A DNA stretch of 64,000 bases, from the NCBI GenBank assembly GCA_964418835.1, contig CAYQNJ010000004.1:1-64000 (forward strand), in the 5' to 3' direction. The stretch is from UBA9076 sp964418835. Its GTDB lineage: Bacteria; Bacillota_I; Bacilli_A; Erysipelotrichales; Erysipelotrichaceae. Shown in pieces: positions 1 to 9,502 of this stretch. Made by a program: the position numbers and the translations under genes. Under the pieces are notes generated by a model that saw only the letters and a program-made list of their open reading frames with translations, ran no database searches and was not told where the DNA came from. Within the stretch, counting starts at the first letter, position 1. Each line of letters starts with the position of its first letter.

Positions 1-3000
1 CTTAAAACACTGGAGAAAATACTGCGGAAATACAAACAAATAATACAGAAATGATTGAAGAAGGTAAATCTGTTGATAAACCAGTTGATACCACTTTAAC
101 TGAAGAAAAACCAAAAGAGGCAGAAAATGCCTCTGTTAATAATGTGAGTAATGAAGTTACTACAGGATTAGCTCCAACTGAATCACCAGTTCCTTTAGAG
201 AAACAGGAGTCAGCCGAGACTACACAAGAAAGTCCAAGTCCAACTCCTGAAATTAAAGAAACAGAAGAAACTCAAGAATCTCCTAATACTGAATCTACTT
301 ACAGTTTAGGAATTAACATAAAATCAAATGAATTATCATTATCTAATGTAGGCTATACATTATTCATTAAAGATACAAATAGTGAATACACAATTAAACA
401 AGGTGAAGAACTTTTTAGTGACGCTAATGGCAATATATCTTTTAGCGATTTAAAACCCGGGGAATATAAATTAGTCGAATCAACTAATTTAGAAGGTTAT
501 ACTGCTTTTAATGAAGTTACATTTACTTTAGACAAGGATGGAAAGTATATATTTTCAGATAATCCTACATTAAATAACGATGTATATATAATAAATAAAT
601 CATTATTATCTTCTGAGGAAATCAGTTTTAGAAACGTTGAAGAAGCTGTACAAACAATAAGTGTTCCAAGTAGTACTAACTTTATTAAATTAGATGACTC
701 AAATGCGGTAGTTAATAATCCTGATAATTTTCCTATCGGAAGAATTGGAGCTTTAAACTTTGCTGTTAGATTTATGGTTTCCCCAAAAGATATACCAGAT
801 GAATTAAGAAATGATGTAGCGATAGTAATAACTACACCAAAAGATTTTGAAATTACAAATCTTCCTAGTATTGCAGGGACAACATTTAGTAAAAAGAAAA
901 ATGCTGATGGTACATATACTGTTACAGGTAAACTTGAAAATGGTATTACTTCAGTAATGGTCGGACAATTATATATTAAACAAAACTCAAAAGATTTAAT
1001 TAATAATTTGCCAGAGTCTCAAGGTTTACATGAATTTAAAATGCAATTGTTCACAAATTATGGTAGCGATAACCAACAGTTTGTAGTGACAGAAAAGACA
1101 CAAGATAAAGATTATATAGAAGCTTTTACATTAAAATCGAACAATAAAACACCAGAGTATACAATTACTAGTGTTTCAAATGATTATGAATGGATGCCTG
1201 GAGATATATCTTGGCAATATATTGGTAGAGCATATAGTTATCAAGCATATTTACCAGGTTCAAAAAAAGTAAGTGCTGCAGATGATGCAATCGGTGTTGC
1301 ATCACAAACAGCTATATCTAATGATACTTATAAAGGTTTTGAATTATCGATAAAGAAAAGTGAAGGGTTTATCATTGATAATACTTTAATAGATTTAGTA
1401 ATGCCTAAAGAAAATGAAATATTTTCTACTGAAGCCAAAGGTATTAGATCAGTTAAATTTATTACAGATGATGGATTAGTGTATACGTTTGCGTCAGCTA
1501 GTACAGATAGACAAGGAACTCAAACACCAGAACAGATTATTAATGGTGCTACAATTACAAATTCTTACACACCTGACTATACAAACTATAGAGAAGCAAT
1601 AACAAATAGTGGAATATCATTTGCGGATTTATTATATAAAGCGGGTACTTTTAAAGTTATTTATTCTCCGTTTACTTACCATAATAGGTTGTATCAAGGA
1701 GATTGGAATAACACAACATATACTGCAGATAGCGGTCCTTTAGTATCTTACAAAGGTTTTGATGGAACACCTATAAGTGTAGAAGGAGATCCTTTAGTAT
1801 TTAAGTTTGTTCAAGGTGATCAAGAAATAAAACTACTTTCTAATACTTCTGACCTTGCAAAAGTTGTAGGTGGAGGTGCTCCAATTACTCAACTTGCCCA
1901 ATATACAACTGCTACTCCAGATTATAATGATAGTGCACTAATATATAGTGTTAATAGATTTAATGATAGAGTTAGAAATTTTGTTATACAAGACAATGTT
2001 TTATTGAGCTATGACTATACAGAAGAGTTAAATCCTTCTTATTTAGAACAAATTGCAGCAACAAAAGAATTTGGATTTACCTATAGAATTTTCATTACTG
2101 ATGCAACAACTGGACAAGTTTCTAGAATAGAAACAATTGTTAATGAAGAAGATTTTAGTAATGGTTATACAGCACAAACAATCGATGGTGTTACTGAAAT
2201 TGTGTTAGATGGTAGTACAACTACCCAATGGACAATAAAAGATGAAGATGTAAATAACAAACTATTCGTATCGAGAATTGAAGTGTCAAAAAGAGAGTTA
2301 GAGTATAACCAAAAAATGAATCAAGATAACCATTATACTGGATACTTGTTTGCATATAAACTAAGAGCATATCATGCAAGATTATCAGATGGTACTGATA
2401 TACCAAATGATTTTAATGCTAAGGTTCATAAAGAGTTAACATCAGATCAAATTCAAGCACAAAATGGTGGTCCGTTCGAAATGGATTACACTGTAGTTAC
2501 TACACATTTTACTGATGATATTGAAATATTTAATGTTCTTCCAAACAACTATTCAATTGGAGACATGGAAATAAATAGACATACCGATACTGGTCTGTAT
2601 ACTCAATACAATGTAAGAAAAACAACAAAAACAATGGATTACAATCTTAATTTAGAAGGTAAAACAATTCAATTTGGTGAAGAAGGATATAATCCGGTAA
2701 TTACTGAATTATCTGGTGATGGTGTAACTATTATTGATAGAGTTGATAGAAGTACTCAAAGATTATTAGGTGTATGGTTTAATGATGTTTACTATGATTT
2801 AAAAGAAAATGGTGTAAATAGTGAAGAATTCTTAATTGATGGAAATACACAAATATCTTATACAACTGAAGTTGTAACAAAGACAACAACTCATGATTCA
2901 AATTCCAGTTATGTTGGTAAACTTTACAATTTACCAAAGATTTTTGAAAAATTAGGTATTCCATATGCTACTGGAATAGTTGTTGCGCATGAAATGATTA

Positions 3001-4064
3001 ATGAATGGATTGTAAATGATAAAATACTTAATACTACAAGTAGTTTATATATAAATAAAGTAGAACCAGGTTATTTGAATTTTGATAATGTAATAGGAAA
3101 ATCAAGCGATGATTTACCTAAACGATTAAAAATAGATGGAAAATTATTCTGTGCATATAGTGACTATATAAATGAAGCTGTAAATGGTAATGAACCAACT
3201 GATATAAATGGTGGAACAAACCATGGTTCTAACAAAACTTTAGCCATTAATTCGGCTACATTAATAAATGGTTCATACCCTAGTTCCATATCAATTTTAG
3301 ATGAAGATTATTATGTAAATCCATTTTCAAGATATGTAGATAATCGAGGAAAGAAAATTACTAGTAATGCTGGTGGATCTTTATTACCTGAAAGTGATAG
3401 AATATCAAATACAATTGAACAATCTGGTACAAATCATGAAATGGAATTAACAAGAGTAGTTATTCCAAGTTTAAGTAGCAATAAAATACAGATGAATTAT
3501 CAAAATGCTGTACTTGATTTTGAAGGTACAGATCCAAAGCTTCTTTCCCTTACTAACAGTATTTCAGTAGACATTAAAGGTTGGGTACATTACTATGATG
3601 TTATTTTAGAATACACATTAAATGATGGAACTAATCATGTTGTTGAAACAGCGTTTAAGGATGCATGGGGAAGCTTTACTTCAGGAAGAATATACTTGAC
3701 GATTCCTGAGGTTGATATAGCAAACGGAAAGTATGTTACTGCTCTTAAAATTAAATTCCCAAATGATAATAACTGGGGTAATAATACACAAAAATGGCTT
3801 GCTGGAACTGTAACTAATCATAGTATTCCAAATATAGGATTAGGGATGTCTTTAGAATCTATACCTAGTGTATATCCAGGAACTAATATTAAAGTTGGTT
3901 CTGTAAGCGATAATGAAAGTACAAGTGAATATGATAAGTTGACAGTAAAAGCTAAGTTGAGTTTTGAAGATTTATTTGGAAAGAGCATGACCACAAAAGG
4001 AATAAAAACTTACTTAGAGCTGTGGTTACGACATTTACAAATCCAGATGATCCTTATTCAGTAA
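1..4064 (+). CDS. Giant surface adhesin, fragment 1 (5' partial, frameshifted at its 3' end)
   Basis: This is the N-terminal part of a very large exported surface protein whose beginning lies upstream of the window. The reading is open from base 6, and the first in-frame ATG is at 51. The first 95 residues are Thr/Glu/Pro-rich linker. A SpaA/prealbumin-like domain follows at about nt 300-600, with the typical LKPGEYKLVE turn. The rest is a long beta-rich stretch that I cannot assign to a family. The frame stops at 4064, but the next reading frame continues the same protein from about 4019 (VVTTFTNPDDPY), so one base appears to be missing near 4018. No signal peptide is visible because the true start is outside. 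The domain reading is solid; ligand and function are unknown. Confidence 0.8.
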
Positions 4065-6133
4065 CAGGAACAAGTAATAGAATTAAAGAAAATAGTGTTG
4101 AAATAGATACACTTGTAAAAGATGTACAATATTCAGCTACTAGTGTTAATCAAGGTAGTTCATTAAATGCATCAGTTAAACTTACGTATGTTCCAACATT
4201 TGCGACGGAAAACTTATTTAAATCAAATAATGTTAAACTAAGACCAGTTTATTATTTAAAAGTTGATAAGAATTTTAGAGTTGATGTAAATAGTGTTACT
4301 ACTCTAGATGGAAAACCAATGCCTGAAGGAATTATATTTAATTATGTAGAACCAGGAACTGATGAAAATGAATCAGGAAGTGATGATTATGGATATATTG
4401 TTGTTTCTTATGAAAATGTAGATAGAGATGAATATAATCCTTTAGTTGGAAGCTATATTAAAACTGAGAGTGGATTAAGTGCTTGGATTAGTACATATAG
4501 GGATTCATTTAAATTTACATTTACAGCACAATATAACTCAAAACCAATAAATACACCAGTTATCACAGATATCTGGATGGATTTACCATCAGATTCTGGA
4601 AGATTACCTGATAACAATACAAATACAATTAGTTCTGATACTGCTAACAGCATGAATCAGTTAAAAGATAATGCTCCATTATCTAGTGCTGTAGGTAACT
4701 TAGAATATGCAAAAAATACTAACAATGATGCTTTTGCAGAAATGTTATATGTTCAAGAAACAAAAATGATTAAAATACAAGAACAAGCTATACAAGGTGT
4801 CTTACCTTATGTAGTTTCTACTAATCCTTATGTGGAGTCTACTAAATTGGTTGAAAGTAAAGACCTATATGATATAGAAAATATATTCAATGAAAAACTA
4901 TTTATGACAGGAGATGAAACTACTCTTACTAAGAATTGGGAAGTATATATACCGGTTACTAAGAAGGGTGATTCATACAGTTATATTTATGCTGGACAAA
5001 CTAAAACAAGTAGACCAAATGATTTTAGTATGGATTTAATAAGGTTTAATACAGAAGACCTAGAAAAGAAAACATTGGATTATAATATATATTTCACTAC
5101 TGATGAAAACCCTGGTAAAGAAGGGTATACAAATGCTAAAGAAGCAACTTGGATAGATACAGAAAAGTGGAAAGAAAACATACCAGATGATTTATCAACT
5201 ATCACTATGGTTAAGTTAACTGTAAGTGAATTAATAGCTAAAGAAAAAGTATATTTTGATGTGAAGTTTAAATTAAATGAACATAAATCTGTTATAGGAA
5301 AACAAGAAAACCAAACAGTTGGTTATGCGAATTACGAAAAAGTGGGTGAATTGGTATTTGGAGATAACGGGCAAAACTTTGTCCCAGAGTCTTATATCCT
5401 TACAGATATGAGTGTTACTGGGTTTGTATGGGAAGAAAATGATTATAATTCTACATACGATCAAGAAACAAAAGTACCAAATGTAGAAGTGATATTAAAA
5501 GATTTAGAAGGAAATGTAGTAAATCAAGGTAAACAAATAAAAACAAATACTAGTGGAGTTTATAAGTTAGTAATGCCAAATGATGGTCCATGGGACATAG
5601 AAATGGTAGTACCTAATGGTAAGAAACTAGTTAATAAGGATGTTAATGGTAATAAACTAATTGATTCATCTTTTGATAGAACTACAAATATTGCAAGTGT
5701 TGATTTCACTGCTGATGCAAATAAAAAACAATATGAACTTAAAAATGTTAATGGTGGTATTTATGTTAAACCTGTAATAACACTTAATCCATTAAATGGA
5801 ATGGTTCATGTAAATGAACAATTAGTTGCTACAGCTACAATTTCTAATCAAGCACCAGATGGTTCAATTGTAGAATTTGGACCTTATGATGAAGCTACAA
5901 TTGCTACAAGTGTAGATAACAAAGATAATACTTTAACTTCTACAGGAATTAGTACTGGTATTACTAAAGGAAAAGGTAAAGTTGCCGATGGTTATGGTGG
6001 ATTTGAAGAATTAGGCTTTACAATAACTACTTATAGTAATGTGATTTATGATGCTAATACTGGGTCTCGTGTCATAATTATGACAACGGCAGATAGTAAC
6101 GATGGCGACTGGATTTCAAGCCCTCTACTTTAA
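4022..6133 (+). CDS. Giant surface adhesin, fragment 2 (interrupted by an insertion at about 6062)
   Basis: This is the direct continuation of fragment 1 in another frame. The GTG at 4022 is only the first possible start codon after the frameshift; no ribosome binding site precedes it. At about nt 5407-5770 there is an SdrD-B-like domain (GFVWEEN...VEVILKDLEGN), a fold common in wall-anchored stalks. The native reading ends at VIYDANTG (about 6061). The last 23 codons, to the stop at 6133, are encoded by inserted DNA and not by the adhesin. The adhesin resumes at 9507 with SGTPLVDNN, which together form the start of an InlB B-repeat. As drawn, the protein would lack its wall anchor. Confidence 0.8.
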   Translation: MVTTFTNPDDPYSVTGTSNRIKENSVEIDTLVKDVQYSATSVNQGSSLNASVKLTYVPTFATENLFKSNNVKLRPVYYLKVDKNFRVDVNSVTTLDGKPMPEGIIFNYVEPGTDENESGSDDYGYIVVSYENVDRDEYNPLVGSYIKTESGLSAWISTYRDSFKFTFTAQYNSKPINTPVITDIWMDLPSDSGRLPDNNTNTISSDTANSMNQLKDNAPLSSAVGNLEYAKNTNNDAFAEMLYVQETKMIKIQEQAIQGVLPYVVSTNPYVESTKLVESKDLYDIENIFNEKLFMTGDETTLTKNWEVYIPVTKKGDSYSYIYAGQTKTSRPNDFSMDLIRFNTEDLEKKTLDYNIYFTTDENPGKEGYTNAKEATWIDTEKWKENIPDDLSTITMVKLTVSELIAKEKVYFDVKFKLNEHKSVIGKQENQTVGYANYEKVGELVFGDNGQNFVPESYILTDMSVTGFVWEENDYNSTYDQETKVPNVEVILKDLEGNVVNQGKQIKTNTSGVYKLVMPNDGPWDIEMVVPNGKKLVNKDVNGNKLIDSSFDRTTNIASVDFTADANKKQYELKNVNGGIYVKPVITLNPLNGMVHVNEQLVATATISNQAPDGSIVEFGPYDEATIATSVDNKDNTLTSTGISTGITKGKGKVADGYGGFEELGFTITTYSNVIYDANTGSRVIIMTTADSNDGDWISSPLL
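6061..6105 (+). repeat. 45-bp cassette repeat, copy 1 (left end of the insertion)
   Basis: It begins TGGGTCTCGTG and ends AACGATGG, and it is identical at 45 of 45 positions to copy 2. It contains the palindrome GTCATAATTATGAC (6071-6084). Extending the palindrome gives a CGTGTCAT/ATGACAACG stem with one extra unpaired A. Weaker similarity to the other copies continues to about 6140 (GGATTTCAAGC, CTCTACT). Its first bases sit exactly on the host junction, marking it as the left end of the inserted DNA. Confidence 0.85.
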
Positions 6134-6276
6134 GAACAAAATATGGAATGGGGTGCTTTTTAGACTAGTTGTTGAAAAATCAAATAGGGAAATTGCAAAG
6201 AAAATAAAATATAAATTTTGAATTAAAGAGGCTTTTGGCGTGTATTTCCATTTTATAGAAAGGCGGTAATATACAA

Positions 6277-7143
6277 GTGGATAGTATAGAAAAGAATAAA
6301 CTTACGATACCAATTTATCTTAATACTAAAATTGTGTTTGATATGTTGGCAACAATTGAGGATGGTTTTGCTGAGGTTAAGAATGTTCAAACTTCAAAAA
6401 ACAAAAATAGAGAAGGTGAAGTAGAAGCAAATATTGGAACAAATAACCTCTTTGCATTTTTGAATGTAGGAGTTCGTGGAAAGCATAAAGGCAATTCAAG
6501 TGATGGAGAAACTGTTGTTGAAGAAAGAACACATACTCCTGTTTCTTTGTTTCAAAATCTAAAAGGGCAATTAGACAATGCTAAGTTAATCAACCGAGAC
6601 ATTACAAATTTGAACATTGGTGATTTTGTAGAAGTACAAGGAACTCTAAAAAATAATCCAGTTATTGATATGTTGTCTGGACTTAAGGAACTTATGGCAT
6701 TGGCGAACCTATTTACGGATAACAAGCCTAAGAGTAATCAAAGTAAAAAAGACAAACTGATGGCTGATAACAAGTTCTATGCTCAGGTAAACGGTTTGAT
6801 TAAAGGTCTGCAAGAAGATGGAAAGAAAGATATAATTTGCGAAGCAAATGGGACGAGCATCATTCTTCCAACAGATGAGAATTATTTTCTAAATAATAAT
6901 ATGAGTGAAGTTACTGATGGAAACTATAAAACATTAGGTAAGGTTATTCAAATCTTTTTGGAAGAAGGTGAGATTAGCTTACTTAGAAATACTGTTTTCT
7001 CTAAACTTCAATTAGATAAAATGAAGGAATTTCAAGATGTATTTTCTGATCCTTCATTAAGTCAGTTTGTTGGTGAAGGTGGTATTAAGGCAGTTATAAG
7101 TTCACCAGTTATTATGATTATACCAATTGCTATATATATTTAA
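6277..7143 (+). CDS. DUF6414-like cassette protein
   Basis: The 288-aa protein opens with KNKLTIPIYLNTKIVFDMLATIEDGF and ends in a hydrophobic VISSPVIMIIPIAIYI segment. Both features match what I recall of the DUF6414 family, which has no established function. The middle is polar, with a Lys-rich loop around residues 150-165 (KPKSNQSKKDK). The GTG start follows a good ribosome binding site (AAAGGCGG, about 9 bases upstream). It is the only gene between repeat copies 1 and 2, so it is the cargo of the first cassette. It is unrelated to the adhesin it interrupts. Families like this are often found on mobile DNA; a defence or stress role would be speculation. Confidence 0.65.
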   Translation: MDSIEKNKLTIPIYLNTKIVFDMLATIEDGFAEVKNVQTSKNKNREGEVEANIGTNNLFAFLNVGVRGKHKGNSSDGETVVEERTHTPVSLFQNLKGQLDNAKLINRDITNLNIGDFVEVQGTLKNNPVIDMLSGLKELMALANLFTDNKPKSNQSKKDKLMADNKFYAQVNGLIKGLQEDGKKDIICEANGTSIILPTDENYFLNNNMSEVTDGNYKTLGKVIQIFLEEGEISLLRNTVFSKLQLDKMKEFQDVFSDPSLSQFVGEGGIKAVISSPVIMIIPIAIYI

Positions 7144-7212
7144 CTTTGTCATATTCATAAGAGCTTTATTAAATGAAATACTTCTTTAAAATTTCTGATT
7201 ATAGCATTAACA

Positions 7213-7275
7213 GTACACCTGAATGACTAGAAACTTAGTATCTGCAAGTGTTGATATCACGAGATGACTTTACGG
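7213..7275 (+). other. Putative 3' end of cassette 1 with small hairpins
   Basis: This non-coding stretch between the DUF6414-like gene and repeat copy 2 resembles the right end of the whole insertion (about 9441-9506): both contain AGAAA followed by TTAG and a small hairpin. Visible stems are ACTA-GAAACT-TAGT (7229-7242) and ATCT...GTG-TTGATAT-CAC...AGAT (about 7242-7265). The two right ends differ in sequence while keeping stems in comparable places. The remainder of 7144-7212 is AT-rich with no feature I can name. Confidence 0.4.
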
Positions 7276-7320
7276 TGGGTCTCGTGTCATAATTATGACA
7301 ACGGCAGATAGTAACGATGG
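7276..7320 (+). repeat. 45-bp cassette repeat, copy 2
   Basis: It is identical to copy 1 over all 45 bases. The region after it also keeps recognisable similarity (ACTAGG, TTCAGC, TCTCTACTAGGATAACAAAAT). Here TAGTA/TACTA can pair around the ACGATGGG loop (7309-7326). It is preceded by ...TTTACGGT, so no extended target sequence is shared with copy 1; only the T before GGG is common. Confidence 0.85.
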
Positions 7321-7441
7321 GTACTAGGTTTCAGCTTCTCTACTAGGATAACAAAATAGAGATGAATGTGATGTTTAGGTAAATAAATAAAAATATAAAA
7401 ATTGAAGAATAAAAATCAATATTTTTGAAGGAAAGAAAATA

Positions 7442-7636
7442 ATGTTTGGAAATAAAAAAGAAGTAGAAAAAAGATTTATAAAAAAATCAGATGATACTGT
7501 AGGACTAATTACACTTTATACAGTTGTAGACGTTAAAACAGGTGTAAATTATCTAATAACATTGAGTGTACAAGGAGTATCTATAACGCCTTTATATGAT
7601 GAAAATGGAGATCTTCTTGTAGATGTAGAAGATTAA
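7442..7636 (+). CDS. DUF6440-like small protein
   Basis: The 64-aa protein has the core TVVDVKTGVNYLITLSVQGV followed by SITPLYDENGDLL. This matches the pattern of the small DUF6440 family (VVDKETGVNYL...GLTPLLDENG), which is of unknown function and common in Bacillota. The ATG is preceded by GAAGGAAAGAAAATA, an acceptable ribosome binding site. It is the first gene after repeat copy 2 and lies 26 bp before the SAP-domain-like gene. The start, size and full family core suggest an intact gene and not a remnant. Confidence 0.65.
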   Translation: MFGNKKEVEKRFIKKSDDTVGLITLYTVVDVKTGVNYLITLSVQGVSITPLYDENGDLLVDVED

Positions 7637-7662
7637 AAAATGGAATTTGTGGAGGTAATTAT

Positions 7663-8019
7663 TTGGGAGAAAATAGACCTGACTTTAAAGACATAAAATC
7701 ATTTGAAGAATTTAATAGATATTCTTGGTATCGAGAAGAACTTTCACAAATTTTTAGATCTCTTGCATTAGAGTACAAAGTCACAAAACAGGAACTGAAT
7801 TATGTCATAGAGCAATATTTTAAGGGAAATAGAATAGAGAAGTCTTTGAGGAAAGGAAAGAAAAATCTGACAGAGGCTTTAACCTTAGATACTCCCTTAC
7901 TTGAATGTGGATTTACTCTTAACCAAAGATTTCGCGACTATTTTTCAGTTGTGACAGGTGTAAGTCCCTTCAAATTTAACGCGGATATGGCAACCGTTTG
8001 GAGAAATGCTCATTACTGA
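7663..8019 (+). CDS. SAP/DUF6434-like protein, probably C-terminally truncated
   Basis: The sequence RPDFKDIKSFEEFNRYSWYREEL... (residues 4-26), then VTKQELNYVIEQYFKGN and TLDTPLLECGFTLNQRFRDYF, follows the SAP plus DUF6434 arrangement. This is a small nucleic-acid-binding helix-extended-helix module joined to a conserved C-terminal part. In proteins of this type the C-terminal part usually continues past the KFNADMAT segment; here it ends soon after (VWRNAHY), so the gene looks shortened. The TTG start at 7663 has a strong GGAGG site. The preceding block GGAATTTGTGGAGGT recurs before the flavodoxin gene at 8937-8949. No function is assigned. Confidence 0.55.
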   Translation: MGENRPDFKDIKSFEEFNRYSWYREELSQIFRSLALEYKVTKQELNYVIEQYFKGNRIEKSLRKGKKNLTEALTLDTPLLECGFTLNQRFRDYFSVVTGVSPFKFNADMATVWRNAHY

Positions 8020-8248
8020 TATACAAGAATGCTAATAATATAACTTCATATTGAATCTCGAATAATACAACTTAATGGTTCACTAGTTGTAATCTATAAT
8101 TTTTGAAAATGATTAGGATTTTCAGCTAGAGCATTTTATTGGACACAATTGTTCTAAAAAACACACTAATTAAGGGGGATATAAATGAATAATAGGTTAA
8201 GACTTCTACTTCAAAAATAATAAGTATTATAAAAACATAGGAGGAAGA
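8020..8248 (+). other. Non-coding spacer with hairpin and short leader-like ORF
   Basis: An ACAACT/AGTTGT hairpin lies at about 8071-8095. A ribosome-binding-like AAGGGGGATATAA precedes a 12-codon reading frame at 8184-8219 encoding MNNRLRLLLQK. This could be a leader peptide for the downstream acetyltransferase or the remnant of another cassette gene. Nothing else recognisable was seen. Confidence 0.3.
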
Positions 8249-8842
8249 ATGAATCTAAATATAGATATCACAGGGATAATATTAGAAACAGAACATCTAA
8301 TATTACGACCTTTTGAGAAAAATGATTTAAATGATTTTAATGAATATGCGAGGGTTCCTGGTGTAGGTGAGATGGCGGGTTGGATCCATCATCAATCCAT
8401 TGAAGAATCAGGAAAAATTTTAGAGATGTTCATTTATGGCAAAAATACTTTTGCGATTCTTGATAAAATCTCTGGGAAAGTAATAGGTTCTTTTGGTATT
8501 GAAAAGTATGATGAAAAGTTAGTAGGAGAAGAATTTAAAAATCTAAAGTGTATAGAAATAGGTTATGTTCTTAGTAAAGATTTTTGGGGACGTGGCTATA
8601 TGACAGAAGCTGGTCTTGCAGTATTAAAATATTGTTATGAAGTTCTAAGTTTGGACGCTGTATTTTGTGGATACTTTAAAAGAAATACTCAATCAATGAG
8701 AGTGACTGAAAAATTGGGTTTTAAGTATTTGTTAGATCATATTACTACCACTAGGTATGAAACAGAAGAAGATGCAATATTAACAGTATTGTACAGATCT
8801 GAGTGGGAAAATGAAAAGAACGTACAGTTTAATTTTAGGTAA
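8249..8842 (+). CDS. GNAT acetyltransferase, RimJ/RimL-like
   Basis: The 197-aa protein has the RimJ/RimL-type opening LETEHLILRPFEKNDLNDF, a beta-4 segment IEIGYVLSKDFWGRGYMTEA whose GRGYMTEA forms the acetyl-CoA pyrophosphate loop, and NTQSMRVTEKLGFKY, the conserved C-terminal helix-strand. Such enzymes acetylate protein N-termini or small molecules; the substrate cannot be read from sequence. The ATG follows a strong AGGAGGAAGA site. It is a passenger gene of the insertion. Repeat copy 3 begins only 12 bp after its stop codon, so any 3' hairpin region of this cassette is missing or very short. Confidence 0.8.
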   Translation: MNLNIDITGIILETEHLILRPFEKNDLNDFNEYARVPGVGEMAGWIHHQSIEESGKILEMFIYGKNTFAILDKISGKVIGSFGIEKYDEKLVGEEFKNLKCIEIGYVLSKDFWGRGYMTEAGLAVLKYCYEVLSLDAVFCGYFKRNTQSMRVTEKLGFKYLLDHITTTRYETEEDAILTVLYRSEWENEKNVQFNFR

Positions 8843-8853
8843 GACATATCATC

Positions 8854-8898
8854 TGGGTCTCGTGTCATAATTGTGTTAACGGCAAATAGTAACGATGG
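8854..8898 (+). repeat. 45-bp cassette repeat, copy 3 (diverged)
   Basis: It matches copies 1 and 2 at 41 of 45 positions with no length change. The differences are in the second arm of the palindrome (ATTGTGTTAAC in place of ATTATGACAAC) and one G-to-A change in GGCAAATAG. As RNA the arm would still pair partly through G-U wobbles, with one U-U mismatch. It follows the GNAT stop codon by 12 bp and precedes the flavodoxin gene. Confidence 0.8.
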
Positions 8899-8957
8899 AT
8901 ACAGGACTTAAGACCTGCTACAAAAAATTAAATTAGAATTTGTGGAGGTGAATAGCA

Positions 8958-9419
8958 TTGGAATTATTGATTGTATATTATTCGTATTCAGGTATTACAA
9001 GAAGATTGGCAGAAGATATTGCCTTGATTACAGATGGAGAATTGAGAGAATTAAAACCACAAAAACCTTATTCATTTTCATATAATACAGCTGTAAAAGA
9101 GGTAAGGTATGAAATTGAAAATAAACACTGTCCATCACTTACAGAAGGGGCGGAACCTGTTGGAGAAGCTGAGGTGATTTTTATAGGTTCTCCAAACTGG
9201 CTTAAAACTTTTGCTCCTCCTGTATTGACATTTTTGAAGACCGTTGATTTAAGTGAGAAAATTATCATCCCATTCTGCACTCATGGTGGTGGAGGGTTTG
9301 GGAGAATGATGCAAGATTATAAAAATGAATGTAATAATTCGATCATAAAAGAAGGATTAGCTTTAGAGGGGGATTACAGTTTTGATGAGCTTCAAAACTG
9401 GCTAAATAATAATCTATAA
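8958..9419 (+). CDS. Flavodoxin-family protein
   Basis: The 153-aa protein starts ELLIVYYSYSGITRRLAEDIA, in which SYSGITRRL is the FMN-phosphate loop of the flavodoxin fold. It continues with EVIFIGSPNWLKTFAPPVLTFL and IIPFCTHGGGGFG, the second and third FMN-contact loops. It probably acts as a small flavin electron carrier or reductase. The TTG start at 8958 is supported by GGAGGTG about 10 bases upstream and by the absence of a better in-frame start. It is the last gene of the inserted array, with repeat copy 3 on its left and the hairpin-bearing right end on its right. Confidence 0.75.
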   Translation: MELLIVYYSYSGITRRLAEDIALITDGELRELKPQKPYSFSYNTAVKEVRYEIENKHCPSLTEGAEPVGEAEVIFIGSPNWLKTFAPPVLTFLKTVDLSEKIIIPFCTHGGGGFGRMMQDYKNECNNSIIKEGLALEGDYSFDELQNWLNNNL

Positions 9420-9462
9420 ATCCTAGTTTGTTTAACTAACAATCCACCAGAAGTAGCAGAAA

Positions 9463-9502
9463 GTTAGATGCTAAAACCATTGGTATAGCTTTATGATCTA
9501 AC
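9463..9502 (+). other. Right-end hairpin of the insertion, attC-like in shape
   Basis: GTTAGAT (9463-9469) and ATCTAAC (9496-9502) are perfect inverted complements that fit the GTTRRRY/RYYYAAC boxes of integron attC sites. Between them GCTA-AA-ACC and GGT-A-TAGC form an inner stem with unpaired bases. At 40 bp it is shorter than usual attC sites, and the junction with the host lies 4-5 bases beyond it and not inside the GTT box. A hairpin here is clear; calling it an attC site is not. Confidence 0.4.

Noticed and set aside
7213..7240. Hammerhead ribozyme (CTGAATGA...GAAAC) at the cassette 1 end
   Set aside because: The core CUGAUGA is not matched (one extra base) and the other right end lacks it; stems I and III could not be formed.
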